From NCBI GenBank assembly GCA_025201345.1, contig JAIXMG010000007.1, positions 1,116,001 to 1,180,000 of the forward strand: DNA of 64,000 bases, given 5' to 3'. Each line of letters starts with the position of its first letter. Position 1 is the first letter of the stretch. A model generated the notes under the pieces. That model was not told the DNA's origin. It was given only the letters and a program-made list of their open reading frames with translations, and searched no databases. Origin of the DNA: Thamnidium elegans. Taxonomy: Eukaryota; Mucoromycota; Mucoromycetes; Mucorales; Mucoraceae. The translations under genes and the position numbers were made by a program. Shown one piece after another: positions 33,263 through 44,822 of the stretch.

Positions 33263-34068
33263 AAATTATCATTTTGCTTTAACAAAGTACCTGAGTTGCA
33301 CAAAAAAGTCAAATTCGCATTAAACCATTATACTGTGCTAAAAGAAATTAAAGTTGCTTTCTTAATTTTACTTTTTTATTAAAGCAATTGTTCTCTTACA
33401 GTAAGTTATTTGATTTCTTTGAGATAATCATGTAGTTTGGGCTCACCTTATCACATCAAACATAGAAAACAGTAGACCCCCTTACCGATTTTCTTCCAAA
33501 CAAATACCTTTAAATTAGACTAAAAAAAGGGACTGCATTTTATTATGGCATCTTTACCATGAGGTTACCGGAGATTGTAAAAAGTTTTTTTTTTTCGTCA
33601 TTAAAAGAAAAAACGACTTTTTCTTTTTTCTTCTTTACTTTTTTGTTTTTCTTTACTCTACCCTTTTGTTTCCCCAGTATTTCTTTTTTGTGCATCTCGA
33701 TCAAGATGCACTGTTACTGTTAACAAAACCCCATAACCACTAGTTTAAACCCGAAAAAGAAAAAAGCATACCACCTTTTTTTTTAAAAAAAATATTATTA
33801 ATAAACCTTTTTGAAACCCCCACACACATACAACTTATTTAAACCTACACACACAAGAGAACGCTCAACCCACTTTATTATTATGTCTTACTTTTATATG
33901 TTCAACGGAAAACACGTAGGAAACGACGTAGCCTGATCAAGAAACCAATCCAAGAAAAAACTCAACTCACTATAACAATCCTATATATATTTATAATTAT
34001 ATATCGCTAAAAAAAAACCCAGTCAAACCAAAGCCAAACCAGTCTTAACCAATTAAAAACCAAAAGAG
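33263..34068. promoter_or_regulatory. Upstream region of the GATA-factor gene
   Basis: No coding signal in 800 bp. It is C/T- and A-rich, with several CACACA stretches near 33820-33855 and AACCAAAxCCAAACCAG-type direct repeats just before the ATG at 34069, probably the transcribed leader. An inverted repeat lies at 33690-33711. Confidence 0.4.
33690..33711. repeat. 8-bp inverted repeat upstream of the GATA gene
   Basis: GTGCATCT-cgatca-AGATGCAC, a perfect 8-bp dyad with a 6-bp spacer, about 360 bp before the GATA-factor start. It is a candidate dimeric factor site; no known factor is assigned. Confidence 0.55.
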
Positions 34069-34977
34069 ATGAATTTCGAAAACTCATTCATTGAAGTAAC
34101 GACACTGGAAGATCAATTGAATCTTTTCACACATAATCTTTATTATGATTCAAAAGATATTTCACTCGAGCAATTATTATCTACACCTATTCCAACCTAT
34201 CAACCTCCTCCTATGTCACCTACATCGTCAGCATCATCTTATGGAAGTCCACCACCTACCGAAAATTTCTTTCATGATATTATTATTCCAGTAAAGAAAA
34301 AGTATACGAAAAAGGTACTTCCTCCCGGCCAAAGTACCTTACCTATTCGGGTTACTCACAAGACAAATCGTGCGCCCAAGCATTTGCAATGCTTTAACTG
34401 TAAAGTAACTAAAACACCACTCTGGCGTAGAACACCTGATCGTACACAAACATTGTGTAACGCATGTGGATTGTACTATAAACAATATAACCAACATAGA
34501 CCCTTGCATGTTCGACACAAGCCAAGTTCAGTCAACACTAAAATCATTGCGCCTCATCCCTATAACAACTTTGTAATTAATTTGAACCAACCGCCATCAT
34601 CTATACAGCAACAGCCTTCATCACCGCCAGTAACAACAGTATCAGACGAACCTTTAATTGAATGTATAAATTGTCTGCAAACAAAAACGCCTTTATGGCG
34701 TAAAAATGAACATGGAGAACCTATTTGTAACGCCTGCGGATTATATGCCAAACTCCATAATAAGAATCGACCTGTAGAAATGCGTAAGTCAACAATTCAA
34801 AGAAGAAGAAGAGATTGGGGAATAGAAGCCAATGAATATATATCTGTTGTTGAACCAACTACTTTTGAAAATGATAAATTTGCTTCCATGTTATTAGAAA
34901 TGGATAGAAATCAAATGGAAGGCTTTCTTGGTATGCTTGAACAAAAGTGTGATTTACTTCGAACTGTGCTCGAATGA
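34069..34977 (+). CDS. GATA transcription factor with two zinc fingers
   Basis: An intronless 302-aa protein with two class IV zinc fingers. Finger 1 has Cys 108, 111, 130 and 133 (C-x2-C-x18-C-x2-C, with TKTPLWRRTPDRTQTLCNAC). Finger 2 has Cys 199, 202, 220 and 223 (C-x2-C-x17-C-x2-C, with TKTPLWRKNEHGEPICNAC), followed by a basic tail QRRRRDW. The N-terminus is Ser/Pro-rich. Two-finger fungal GATA factors are usually the iron repressors of the SreA/Fep1/Urbs1 type, but those have two x17 fingers separated by a four-Cys motif, which is absent here; the linker is Pro/Gln/Ser-rich. The x18 finger is more like the white-collar or NsdD type. Target pathway therefore open. Confidence 0.93.
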   Translation: MNFENSFIEVTTLEDQLNLFTHNLYYDSKDISLEQLLSTPIPTYQPPPMSPTSSASSYGSPPPTENFFHDIIIPVKKKYTKKVLPPGQSTLPIRVTHKTNRAPKHLQCFNCKVTKTPLWRRTPDRTQTLCNACGLYYKQYNQHRPLHVRHKPSSVNTKIIAPHPYNNFVINLNQPPSSIQQQPSSPPVTTVSDEPLIECINCLQTKTPLWRKNEHGEPICNACGLYAKLHNKNRPVEMRKSTIQRRRRDWGIEANEYISVVEPTTFENDKFASMLLEMDRNQMEGFLGMLEQKCDLLRTVLE

Positions 34978-35170
34978 TTTTTTATATATTTTAAATTTTA
35001 AAGTCACAAACAAATAAACTATGGGAACCAATTAAAAAATACTATCTTCTGTTACCAGTAAAACGTTATAAAAAAAAAATATTTTTTTCCATAAATTTGT
35101 CCTTCCTTTCTCCTCCCCACCCCCCCTTTTTTATACTCACATATAGAAAGTAAAATATTCACACACACGA

Positions 35171-35834
35171 ATGGATAAAACGTTAAAAGACTATGATAAA
35201 AACCTTGAAGATTTAGAAATTCAGCGTACAAAGCTTGAAAACGTAATGAAAATGATGGGTCAAGAATGGGAAGAAAGGTAAAGAAAAACAAACAAATAAC
35301 ATTTTCTATTTTACTAAAAAGTTTTTTTTTTTGTCAATTAGTGGTGCTGGCATTGGATGGTTAGGTTCATTAGATCTTGTACCAATAATTCAAGAAACTA
35401 AGCAAGATACAAGTATAAAAGCAGAAGCAGCGCAGACAATAACAACAACGACAACAAGTAATAATAATAATAATAATGCAAATGATAAATCAATATCACT
35501 TCCATTCTCATCAAACATTTTATCTGAAAGTACAGGACCTTCACCAGAATATCTTCAATCGCTATTAAACGTTAATGACACTCTGCTGGCTCAGAGTCTT
35601 GCCAATCATAGTAACGCAACGCCCATGTTGACGCATATTGAAGATCAATTAAGTGATATGCTGATAAACACTACCGATTGTTTAAGCTCTCCTTTATTGA
35701 CACCTACTACAAATACTGACTCTGATTATATGGAAAATGCTAACCCTCATTCTGAAATGGTTATTTCTCCTCTCGAAAGTATCAAGTTTACTACCAGTAG
35801 CGACACAACTATTGCTAATACTACAACTATTTAA
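35171..35834 (+). CDS. Uncharacterised 199-aa protein, N-terminal coiled coil and Asn/Thr-rich tail
   Basis: Two exons, 35171-35277 and 35342-35834 (GTAAAG..AATTAG, phase 2). Residues 1-35 are a charged helix (MDKTLKDYDKNLEDLEIQRT) likely to form a coiled coil. A short Gly/Trp segment (GAGIGWLGSLDLVP) is split by the intron, and then come Thr- and Asn-repeats and a Ser/Thr-rich, acidic tail resembling an activation region. There is no DNA-binding domain. It starts 193 bp after the GATA gene on the same strand, which makes a functional link possible but unproven. The 3' region has runs of A and T exceeding 20 bases. Confidence 0.6.
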
Positions 35835-35908
35835 CCAGCAAAAAAAAAAAAAAAAAAAAAGCGTATTCCCCCTGTCTCCTCCCCCCTTTTCTTTACAATT
35901 CATTTCAC

Positions 35909-35941
<33 letters not shown>

Positions 35942-36676
35942 CTTTTTCCTTTCTTCACTTTAAAACAGTGAGTTAAAAAAAAAAGAAAAAAAAAAAAAAA
36001 AAAAAAAAAGAGTTAAAAAATATACTCATCATCCTTACTAGCATATTTGAAGCACATAAAGAAAAATAAATAGTTTTTTTGTCATTCAAAAACTTAAAAA
36101 ATATATAGTCTACATAGAACACTGTCGATCAATTTTATACATTGACTCCGCTGTCATTTTCAACATTTTAAGTTAGTGTAAACTAAAAAGAGAACAGACA
36201 CAAGTCCAATACTCGTCTAATACGCTTTTGGTACCTTTTTTATTATTATTATTTAATTTATTATGCGCATTTCCGTTTAAAGCCGAATTCTTTTATGATC
36301 CGTTTTCTCTATTGCTGCTGCAAAAAAAAAACAAAAAAAACTATATTATAAAAAAATTAAAACTAAACTAGAAATAGGATTAATACAATAAATATTAATG
36401 TATACTTGTATCACGCAAAGATCTAGCATTTTTATAGGAATAGTAGAACTATATCTAGATTTAACACCCTTTTTTTCTTTCTTTAATTGTTATTTCCCTT
36501 TTCTTTTTCTTTTTTTTTTAAAAAAAAAGTAAACTTGTACTAAAAAAAAAGAAGAGTAAAAAATGTATATTTTTTTTTTACGCATTTTTACGTTTATAAA
36601 TAAAATAGGTGCTAGTAATATGCTAAAAAAAAACAAAAAGACCCAGTCCAACAAAACTATCAAATAAGGTAAAGTC

Positions 36677-36715
<39 letters not shown>

Positions 36716-36801
36716 GAACGCTAATATAGCTTTTTTTCCCTCTTTTTTCTTCTTCTTCTTCCTTTCTTCTTCTTTTTTTTTTTTTTGTTTGGTAAAAAGT
36801 G
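35835..36801. other. Homopolymer-rich spacer
   Basis: No gene. Contains A(20) at about 35840-35859, T(31) at 35911-35941, an A run at 35986-36009 and T(32) at 36679-36710, with shorter runs between them. The 5' leader of the next gene is C/T-rich (36730-36785). Confidence 0.6.
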
Positions 36802-38013
36802 ATGAATTCATCAAAACAGCAGAAACAGAAAAAAAATACGCAGCAAAATGATTTTATCATGTATCAACAACCGGCTATAGACTATAATATGCCTTCATTA
36901 CCTTCGCTGGATCGTTTAGTACATAGTAAAATGGAAGATAATAATACATCAACTCCTATACCCACACAGGCATATCCAACAAAACAACATGTTTTTACGC
37001 AACCAAAATCCGACACTCAAACTTTGGATAATAATTCATCGACATTTTATCAAAGATCATCCGACATAGATATCTATCAACCACAACCACCTTCTACCTA
37101 TTATCCGCTTGAACAAGACGAACATCGAATTTACTCATTTATGCCACTTGAAAGTGTATTTCAGCAAAAGAGACCTAGAAGAAAATTTAATGAGATTGAA
37201 AGACTATATCAGTGTAATTACTACAATTGTACAAAAGCTTATGGCACATTGAATCATTTAAATGCACATATATCGATGCAAGAACATGTAAGGTACCTCT
37301 CCAAGTCTGAATAACGAATAACGAAATTAAAATTTTAGGGCCCAAAACGATTACCAATAGAATTTAAAGAGTTGAGAAAGCAGCTGCGTAAAACAAAAGC
37401 TCAAGCTGTTGCAAAAATTAAAAGTAACATGGCAACGAGTTCTGATGAGTTTACCTCTCCAAAAAGAGATAGTTACCATGGTGAATTCTCTAATAATACG
37501 ACTCACCCTTTGATGACTCAGCAGCAACAATCGTCTTCTACGACTACTTATCCTCAGCAACATGATGTTCAACAGCTTCACTTGGATCCTTTACATCCTA
37601 GCCCTTCACACCATCATCATCAACATCACCATCAACAGCAGCAAGTACCTTCCCTGCAACAAGTAGCTCGCTCTCAACAAATGGCTACTCAAGTCACCCC
37701 TCCACAACAATTAGCTCATCCGAGACAAATGACACATCCACGACATATGGGGCCCTCACAGCCAATGGGACCTCCTCCTCCTCCTCCTTCACAGAAAATA
37801 GCTCATAATATTCAACAAATGGCTATTCCTCAACAAATGACCTCTCCACAACAAATGGCTCCGCAACCGATGGCCCCACAACAACAACAATTTCAACAAA
37901 ATTACCCGCCACCTCCTCCCCCGCAACCAACATTTCAACAGTATCAAATTATGCAACAACAACATCAGCAGCAGCAGCAGCAACAAAATATACAGCAACA
38001 ACAATTTCATTAA
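36802..38013 (+). CDS. CON7-like C2H2 zinc-finger transcription factor
   Basis: A 386-aa protein from exons 36802-37287 and 37339-38013 (GTAAGG..TTTTAG, phase 0). A single C2H2 finger with Cys 138, Cys 143, His 156 and His 162 (LYQCNYYNCTKAYGTLNHLN, then AHISMQEH) is followed directly by GPKRLPIEFKELRKQLRKTK. Finger plus KR..EEFKE-type basic helix is the signature of the CON7 group, which in filamentous ascomycetes controls cell-wall and morphogenesis genes. The intron falls exactly after the last zinc-ligand His. The C-terminal 200 residues are Gln/His/Pro-rich repeats (HHHHQHHHQQQQ and QMAxPQQ units). I chose the ATG at 36802; the frame is open one codon earlier at a GTG. Confidence 0.85.
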
Positions 38014-38281
38014 AAAAAAAACTATATATTATTATGCATCTATGTTTATAAATTTTGTAACCTGCTAAAAAAGAAAAGTATCGTAAAAAAAAAAAAAAAA
38101 AAAATGGCACAAATATATATTTTATTATGAAAAAAAAATTTCTTTCTTTTTTTATCAAATGTAATACACAAATTTAAAATTCAAATGCGCTGAACAAAAA
38201 TAATAATAATGGAATACATAAAAAGGAAATTTATAATATATCAAGTTCAAATGTTACAGTGAGATATATATATATTTTTTT
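38014..38281. other. Short convergent spacer
   Basis: 268 bp between the convergent CON7-like and Dicer genes, with an A run at 38085-38104; probably the 3' UTRs of both genes. Confidence 0.5.
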
Positions 38282-41200
38282 TTAAAAGTCAACGGATTGT
38301 TTACAGGTACAAAGACTAGGTAATAAATTTTCATCTTCTTGTAATAACTCATAAGCTCTAGTTGCAGCTTCTTTTCTTGCTTCTCTGGTATTAAAACCTG
38401 AGCCGCTAGTAAACGGTTTTTGATGAATAAACACAACACATTTTTTAGGTCCAGATGCATTTTGTGTAATATTTCTAATTGATAAAAAAAAAAGTTTTAT
38501 AAACCCAACTGATAACAATTTATAAAATTATTTTACCTTGTTTCACATTGAACACAGCCATATGCTTGCACAAAATATTTTAATTTGCCTACCGGATGTT
38601 CTTGAATAGATTGTAACGAGATATGATTTTCCAACAAAGGCTTTAACCACCTTCCAAATAATTTTAAAACAGGTTCCAACCGAAATTGACAATCAACGTA
38701 CACTGCTCCTATCAAACTTTCAATAACATCAGATAAAACTTTTGGTGGATTAAAGTCAAGCCAATACTCTCCCTGTTTTTCTGTCGAATCTTGAACAAGT
38801 TGAACAAATTGTAAAATAGATTCCATAAGATAGCTAGAGCCATGTCGAATATGAGTATGTAACTTAAGTTGAACACAAAGGACACTTAAAATATCATTAT
38901 TGACACTCGACTTGCGGAGATTGTGTAAAAGACCCGGTGGGGCGGTACCATATTTTTCAAATAAGTAATCTGTGACGCAAAAATCAAGTACAGCATCACC
39001 CAAGAATTCTAAACGTTGATAACACGGTACAGAAGAAACAGGTACACTAGCATGCGTAAGCGCTTCCACAATTAATCCCTTATTTTTAAAATCATGTCCA
39101 ACAATTTCTGTTACGCGTTCAATAGAACACTCGCGTAACGATGGGTCATATGAACATTGTATTTTCTCGATTTCAAATAACTGATTGAAATCTGACCATA
39201 ATTGAACCGTTTCTAAAGGTACTTGTAATTGGCGTGCTGCCTGCAAAGACATTTTTAAACTACTAGTAGTATCCGTCAAGTAAGCCGCTCCTAACGTAGA
39301 TTCGATCACGTCTGCTAAAGTCTTGTCTGCTAGCTTATGGAAATTGATGACTTTGGTTATTTGTTCACTATCTGATGCTGTTGTAAACCCATGTGGTCTC
39401 CAAAATCGACGGGGTAAGGTCTGACTACAGATATAGTGATACCTTTTAAGTTCCAAAGCTGATTTAAACAAAGCCTTGTTACTGATCATCGATGTACGAG
39501 TATTTGTTAATGCATCTTCGTTACTACGTATATTTTTTACAAATACAAAAGTAGAAGCAATTAACTTTAACACAGAATCTACATATATATATATATATGT
39601 TTTTGTTGTTAGGTAAATGTGTTGTCATTTATTGGCATATATTGTTTTTTTTAAATTACCACCAAGGAATTCCAGACGTTGATAATTTATCTTGATACCC
39701 GCAGAAGATGCAGCGTATGCTTCAATCATTAACGTGGTATCAACATGGTGTAAATTTAATGATTTTTTTGCGTCCAAGGCGAGTAAAGTAGCATCGATAT
39801 GGGCAGTAATGGCAGGAAATACGTGTAAAACACGGAACACGCTAGCACTAATACTGTATATATGACATAATTCAGGTATAAGAAATTGAGATATCTCTGA
39901 CGTTCCTGGTTCCTCACTCTTGTTAATTCGTGTTGCTGACAATAAAGGTTGCTGTAAATTACGGATCTCAATATCTTGTTTGGTTTTGAAATACTGAGCA
40001 AATGTAGTGTCGTCCTTCATAATAGAGTTCGGCGACATATCACGTTCAACGTTATCAACAAAGTAATATTTTCCACTTGGGTCGATAGCAATTGTATCTT
40101 GTAATTTACTCATATCGTCATCATCATCAATAGGCATATTTTTATTGTTTATAGTTCTTTTAATTTCTGTCCAATCAAACGAACCAGTGGATTTCAGCGG
40201 TGCTAAAAAGTACGGCGTATTGTCAATCGAGCAAGTGAATTCTTTGTTTGTAACGGCTCTTGTAATAGCAATTACGTAACTAGATAAACGTTCTACTTGT
40301 TCTCTCTTTTGAAACATAAATTGTGTCTTTAATCGTTCGAGCTTTACTAAGTGTGTATTGTTAAATTCGATATCTTCAATAGGCGGGAGAGGCGATCGAG
40401 TAATAAGACACATTTTACGAAACTTGCTATCGTTTATTGTTTCGATATAAGTTATCCAATAAGGTCCTAACAATGTACCAATGGTTGGGTCTGGTGATTT
40501 CCAGAAGGAAGGTATCTTTTTAGGGTATACATTTTCTCGTTTACGACTGCCTATTTGCTTGCCTTCTTCATCTACCTCTTCTGCTAACCGTTTTTTAATT
40601 CTTTTATTGGCCGGCACCAAATTATCATCAATCGCGCCTAATTTATGTAAAGCTATACAGGCTTCCAAAGAAACCGCCATCTTGGCTTCTAGCTTCGAAC
40701 TAGCAAATGCTTCAAACAACCTCTTTTCGGAATTGATAGGCAAAGTCAATACACAATAGTTCCCTGAAAGCGCATGCACGCCCATCTTATAAACCGGTTT
40801 GAAATTGCAAAAGGCGTCCGAAGGTAAAGAAGCGCAATAATCATACACCAACGCAATCGCACTACCTACAGTTAAAATGGCACCCGTACTTGGAATCTCA
40901 TAAGCATTCTTTAGATGTTTTTCTGATTCTTGTTGTTTAATAAAATCGGGGTCATACTCTTGATCAAATAATCGGGCTACGTTACGTTCCTCGGGTAAGG
41001 CGCGACAGAAATCCTTCATGTTCTTTTCAACTTGCTGGAAATGTAATATTAATTCGGTTTCTTTTTTATTTTGCTCGTTGACCATTAGGATGTATCTTGC
41101 TTCTCTGCGACGTGCTCGACCACGAGACTGGATGTAAGCGGCTGGTGTTTTAAATAAGTCAAAGCTACAACAACAACAACAAAAAATTAATATATGTATC

Positions 41201-42829
41201 TGTATATACATATATAAATACTACTTACCGAATGACATAGTTACAAGCTTGAATATCAAGACCTTCTTCAGCAACACTGGTTGCAACAATTAAATTCAAT
41301 TCACCAGTCCGAAACTTTTGAATAATACTGTGTTGATCACCAAGTTTCATATTTACGGTTCCAGGTGCATTATTGAGGCCACCGTGCCCAACCAAGATAT
41401 CGCACCGAATTGAATCTTTAAAAACGCTTAATGACTCGATCAACACCTTAATTGCTTTAGCAACCTGTCTACGTTCAACAAAGATAATACCATGAAACGT
41501 TTCTTGCTTATGAATAGCAGTTAAACAATTGATCAGCTCTCTTATCTTGGGCGTAAACAAATGATCATTATTTATGTCGGGTTCCGAACTAGCTATTTCG
41601 CATAACTGTCTAGCTTCTTTTAATAACTGGTTTTCATTGGAAGAATATTTGCGAGAATAGACCATATTGTTGTCAGACTTCTTGTCTTGAGTTTGAAACC
41701 ATGGGTTGTCAAGTATATCTTGCCATAACCTATCGCTACACCACGGACCCAAGTTATTACTAATGGCAGTGTTGAATTTTATACACTGATCAAATCCACG
41801 AATGTCTTTTAACTTTTGACAGATTAATGTCGTCAATATGGTTTTGGGGTACCGAGATTCGATAATAAGATTATGATTGCGTTGGTCTGGTAAATCGTCA
41901 ATAACCCTCATATTATAATAAATAATTCTTTCGGCTGGTTTATTGACAACATTAGATAGTTCTTGTGTTTGGATAGCAGTATATACTTTAGCGTCTAGGT
42001 TTGTTTCCAATGTACTAATATATGTATGATATTAGTGCTCTTCTTTTAGATTTTTTTTTTAAAAAAATTTATTTTACATACATGATACTCTTATTAACAT
42101 TGGCCTTATTAGCAGGAGATGCAGTCATGCCAAATATTTTTGGACGAGGACCTTCCATACGATGATAGAATTGGTACATGATCAAGTTATAAGGATGTCC
42201 TTTAGTAGCATGATGGCACTCGTCAAAGATTAAAAGATTTACCTACAGAGCAATTATAATTACTGTTAAAAAAAAAAAAAAGAAGAGAAACTATAGCTAT
42301 TACTAAAGAAAAAAATTACTCTGTCTAATGATAAAAATCCTCTTTGTAATACATCACGAAGGATTTGAGCAGTCATAATACATATATCAGCATTATCAAA
42401 TATATCTAACCACTTTTGCTTTGACCAAGTATCAACATTCATTTCACCACACAATTTCTCTATTCTCGCATCACAATTTGATTCTAATACGTGAAACTGT
42501 TGAAATACGAGTGGTACTCTTTCTACTAGGAAAAAAGTGATTTTTCTATTATAGTTTGGTATAGTTCTACAGTTTTCATCCTCTATCATTTTCATATGTT
42601 TGATTAACATGACAGAAATTAAAGTCTTCCCTGCACCCGTATCTAAAACGGCTATAATGTTTTCAGATACAGCTTTTTTTAATATTTCATATTGATATTC
42701 TCTCGGAAACATGGGTTCAGTTAGTTTAGAACTTTTCCATTTGGTATTTGGTTTATTATTTTTATTTATTTCGGCAACTTGTTCCATCGTCAAGTCTTTC
42801 AACTCGGGATCCAAGTATACTTTTGCCAT
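38282..42829 (-). CDS. DCL: Dicer-like ribonuclease III
   Basis: Cuts double-stranded RNA into small RNAs for RNA interference. Six exons, 42829-42320, 42242-42082, 42014-41229, 41164-39660, 39578-38537 and 38474-38282, give 1398 aa with every phase consistent. Domains in order: DExH helicase with LDTGAGKT (62-69), DECHH (about 177), GMTASP and the C-terminal helicase motif QSRGRARRR; the Dicer-dimer (DUF283) region; a PAZ-like region; RNase IIIa ([14 protein letters not shown], whose Gly-Asp is split by intron 4, and [12 protein letters not shown]); RNase IIIb ([14 protein letters not shown] and [12 protein letters not shown]); and a C-terminal double-stranded RNA-binding domain ([14 protein letters not shown]). 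The acidic metal-binding residues of both RNase III domains are present, so it should be active. Which of the Mucorales Dcl1/Dcl2 types it is cannot be decided here. Confidence 0.95.
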
Positions 42830-42959
42830 CTTACTGAGAAAAAAAAAGAAGAAAGAAATACACAGAAAAAACAATCTGCCCAGCTGGCGCGTTGAATAAG
42901 GGAGACTTCCCCTTTTACCTAAATACAGTCACATTTTTATATTGAATATAAAAGTAAAT

Positions 42960-43640
42960 ACTTATCTTTGTCTAGGAGGATGTTGGTAAGGGCGTCTTGT
43001 GTTTTCTATTTTTAAAGTAATATTTTTAATGTCTTGAATCACTGGCTCTAAGAGATTTGTTCAGGTCTTTTATCTGAGCACCAAGAACAGCGTGAGCTTG
43101 TTCCAAGGTCTCAGGTAAGGTATCCAGCCGTAATCCTTGTTGCTGTTGTAGTACTGCACATAAGTCATTAGAGCCCTCTTCAATAAGTGGAGTGGAAATA
43201 TCATTAGAGAATTCAACGACTATACGGCAGAGGTTTCGTCGGCTGCTGATGAACCAAAAATAAATAAAAAATCTCATGATGTGGCTATCTACAAAGATGT
43301 AAGAATAGATATTTCACCCTCTGACCAATGTCGTTAAATAACTAAGTGTATTGCAGCAGCCACTAGTCTTTTCAGAGCTATAGAAAAAATTGAGGACTTG
43401 AGAACCTCTCCCACTAAAAAAAATCTGCATTAAAATAAAAAAAGGTATTTTGAAAAAATAAAGTAAAAACCTCCTCAATAGGAAAAAATACGCAGTTATT
43501 TTTTTTAGGAGTAATATAAATACGCAAAAGTAATATTTATCTTCTTTGAGCTGGAGATGTTGATAAGGGCTTCTAGTGTTTTCCAAACTAGAATTCATGT
43601 TTTCTCTTGTTTTGAGTCACGGATTCCATGAAATCAGGGT
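42960..43640 (-). pseudogene. Diverged tandem duplicate of an unknown coding fragment
   Basis: Two related segments on the minus strand, at about 43050-42960 (IENTRRPYQHPPRQR) and 43640-43540 (LENTRSPYQHLQLKED), share wording at both DNA and protein level. Between them an open frame at 43026-43255 reads DTLPETLEQAHAVLGAQIKD, which looks like a short coiled coil. No intact gene can be built: the repeat copies are in different frames relative to neighbouring coding-like sequence. I do not recognise the family; a retroelement gag-like or small regulatory gene relic is possible. Confidence 0.3.
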
Positions 43641-43697
43641 CTCAATAATCTAATGCTACATATCCTTCGAAAAAAGTGGTAACGATTATTATGTAGT

Positions 43698-43724
<27 letters not shown>
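43698..43724. repeat. A(27) homopolymer
   Basis: Uninterrupted A run just beyond the duplicated fragment. Confidence 0.95.
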
Positions 43725-43728
<4 letters not shown>

Positions 43729-43999
43729 CAAAAGCTACTTAATGTCTGAATAACTTCTGCTCTCTTTATAAATTGTATATTAACTAAGATCGTCCATGGC
43801 AGAAACATTTGCTCGGAGCAAAAAACTTATCTAGTATGTACAGGATTTCTTTTCGTTGTTGTCAGGTTTTCTCATATCTATACTTTGATATGAGGTTCAT
43901 TCAGTTGCTGATATATACACAATAAAAAAAGTTTTTTTTTTCTTTGTTACTGGCCTATTTAGAACTGTTATAGAAACCAAGTAATGGCGGGAATCCTTT

Positions 44000-44616
44000 T
44001 TCCCTTTGATAATCAGGTGTAGGGCAGTTGGTCACACAAATCGAAAGGAACCTCGCAGAAAATAACTTTCCAAAAGCAATCACAGTACAAGAAACAGAGC
44101 GAGCATACAGAGAGCAAATAGTTAGCCGAGAAAAGAGAAGCTGAAATTTTAGACTACAGATTTTGAGACCATTTATGTACTCAAGAAAGAAAGGGTAAGA
44201 AGCATTCGGTTATGTTTATTGGTGATAGAGGAACTGGTGTGGGTCCAACAGTTAAAGGATATTGTCAGTATGGAGGAACTTGGAAACAAAAAATTCACTA
44301 CAACATGCATTACAAATGAAAACAAAATATCCCAAACTTGTGTCTACTGCTTTCGTCTTTTATCTCTTCCCAGGCAGAAAGTCATGGTGAAGGGGAAAAT
44401 GATCCAGAAAAATATAAATGGTGCATTTATTTGTTACAAACAAGAGACAGTGTTTCAGCTATGTCTATCGATTTATCCGATCTAGCTACAATATTATCCA
44501 GCCCAACGTTTCCACAATTCGCAATAATGCTCAGTCAATCTAATACTGGATTCAGAAAGAAAACCGACTCCTTCCTTATCAGAAATGGGTTTAGGGCTAG
44601 AGGCGATGCTTCGTAA
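44000..44616 (+). pseudogene. C-terminal relic of a transposon zinc-ribbon/RuvC-like protein (TnpB/Fanzor-like)
   Basis: Coding signal crosses frames. 44040-44145 reads QIERNLAENNFPKAITVQET and REQIVSREKRS. At about 44190-44300 one frame reads MFIGDRGTGVGPTVKGYCQY then GGTWKQKIHY. The next frame reads CITNENKISQTCVYCFRL (44310-44430). The first frame then returns with TRDSVSAMSIDLSDLATIL (about 44448-44510) and ends at 44616. At least two frameshifts and an upstream stop make it dead. The order, a GD-containing strand, a KG, N-E..SQTC-x2-C, then an RD followed by an Ala/Ile helix, parallels the end of TnpB/Fanzor nucleases (RuvC motif, zinc ribbon, RDxxxA). I recall related multicopy proteins in Mucorales. 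Only two of the four zinc-ribbon Cys are visible. The family assignment is inference. Confidence 0.45.
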
Positions 44617-44749
44617 CCTAATATATTGTTATTTAGATATTTGGACTGACCAATAAAAAAAAAAAACTAAAACCCCCTTCATACCCCCTCCCCCCTCTCT
44701 TTTAGTACTTTTATCTAAAAGCCGTCCTTTGCGACGTAATAAATTACCT

Positions 44750-44770
44750 GAAGCAATCTCCGATTGCTTC
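44750..44770. promoter_or_regulatory. Perfect 9-bp inverted repeat upstream of FGAM synthase
   Basis: GAAGCAATC-tcc-GATTGCTTC, a perfect 9-bp stem with a 3-base loop, about 207 bp before the ATG. It contains CAAT and ATTG elements in dyad. It may be a factor-binding palindrome or, if transcribed, a 5' UTR hairpin. Confidence 0.55.
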
Positions 44771-44822
44771 CCTACAAAAAAAAAATAAAAAAATCTCTAG
44801 TTTTTTTTCTGTTCATCATCTT

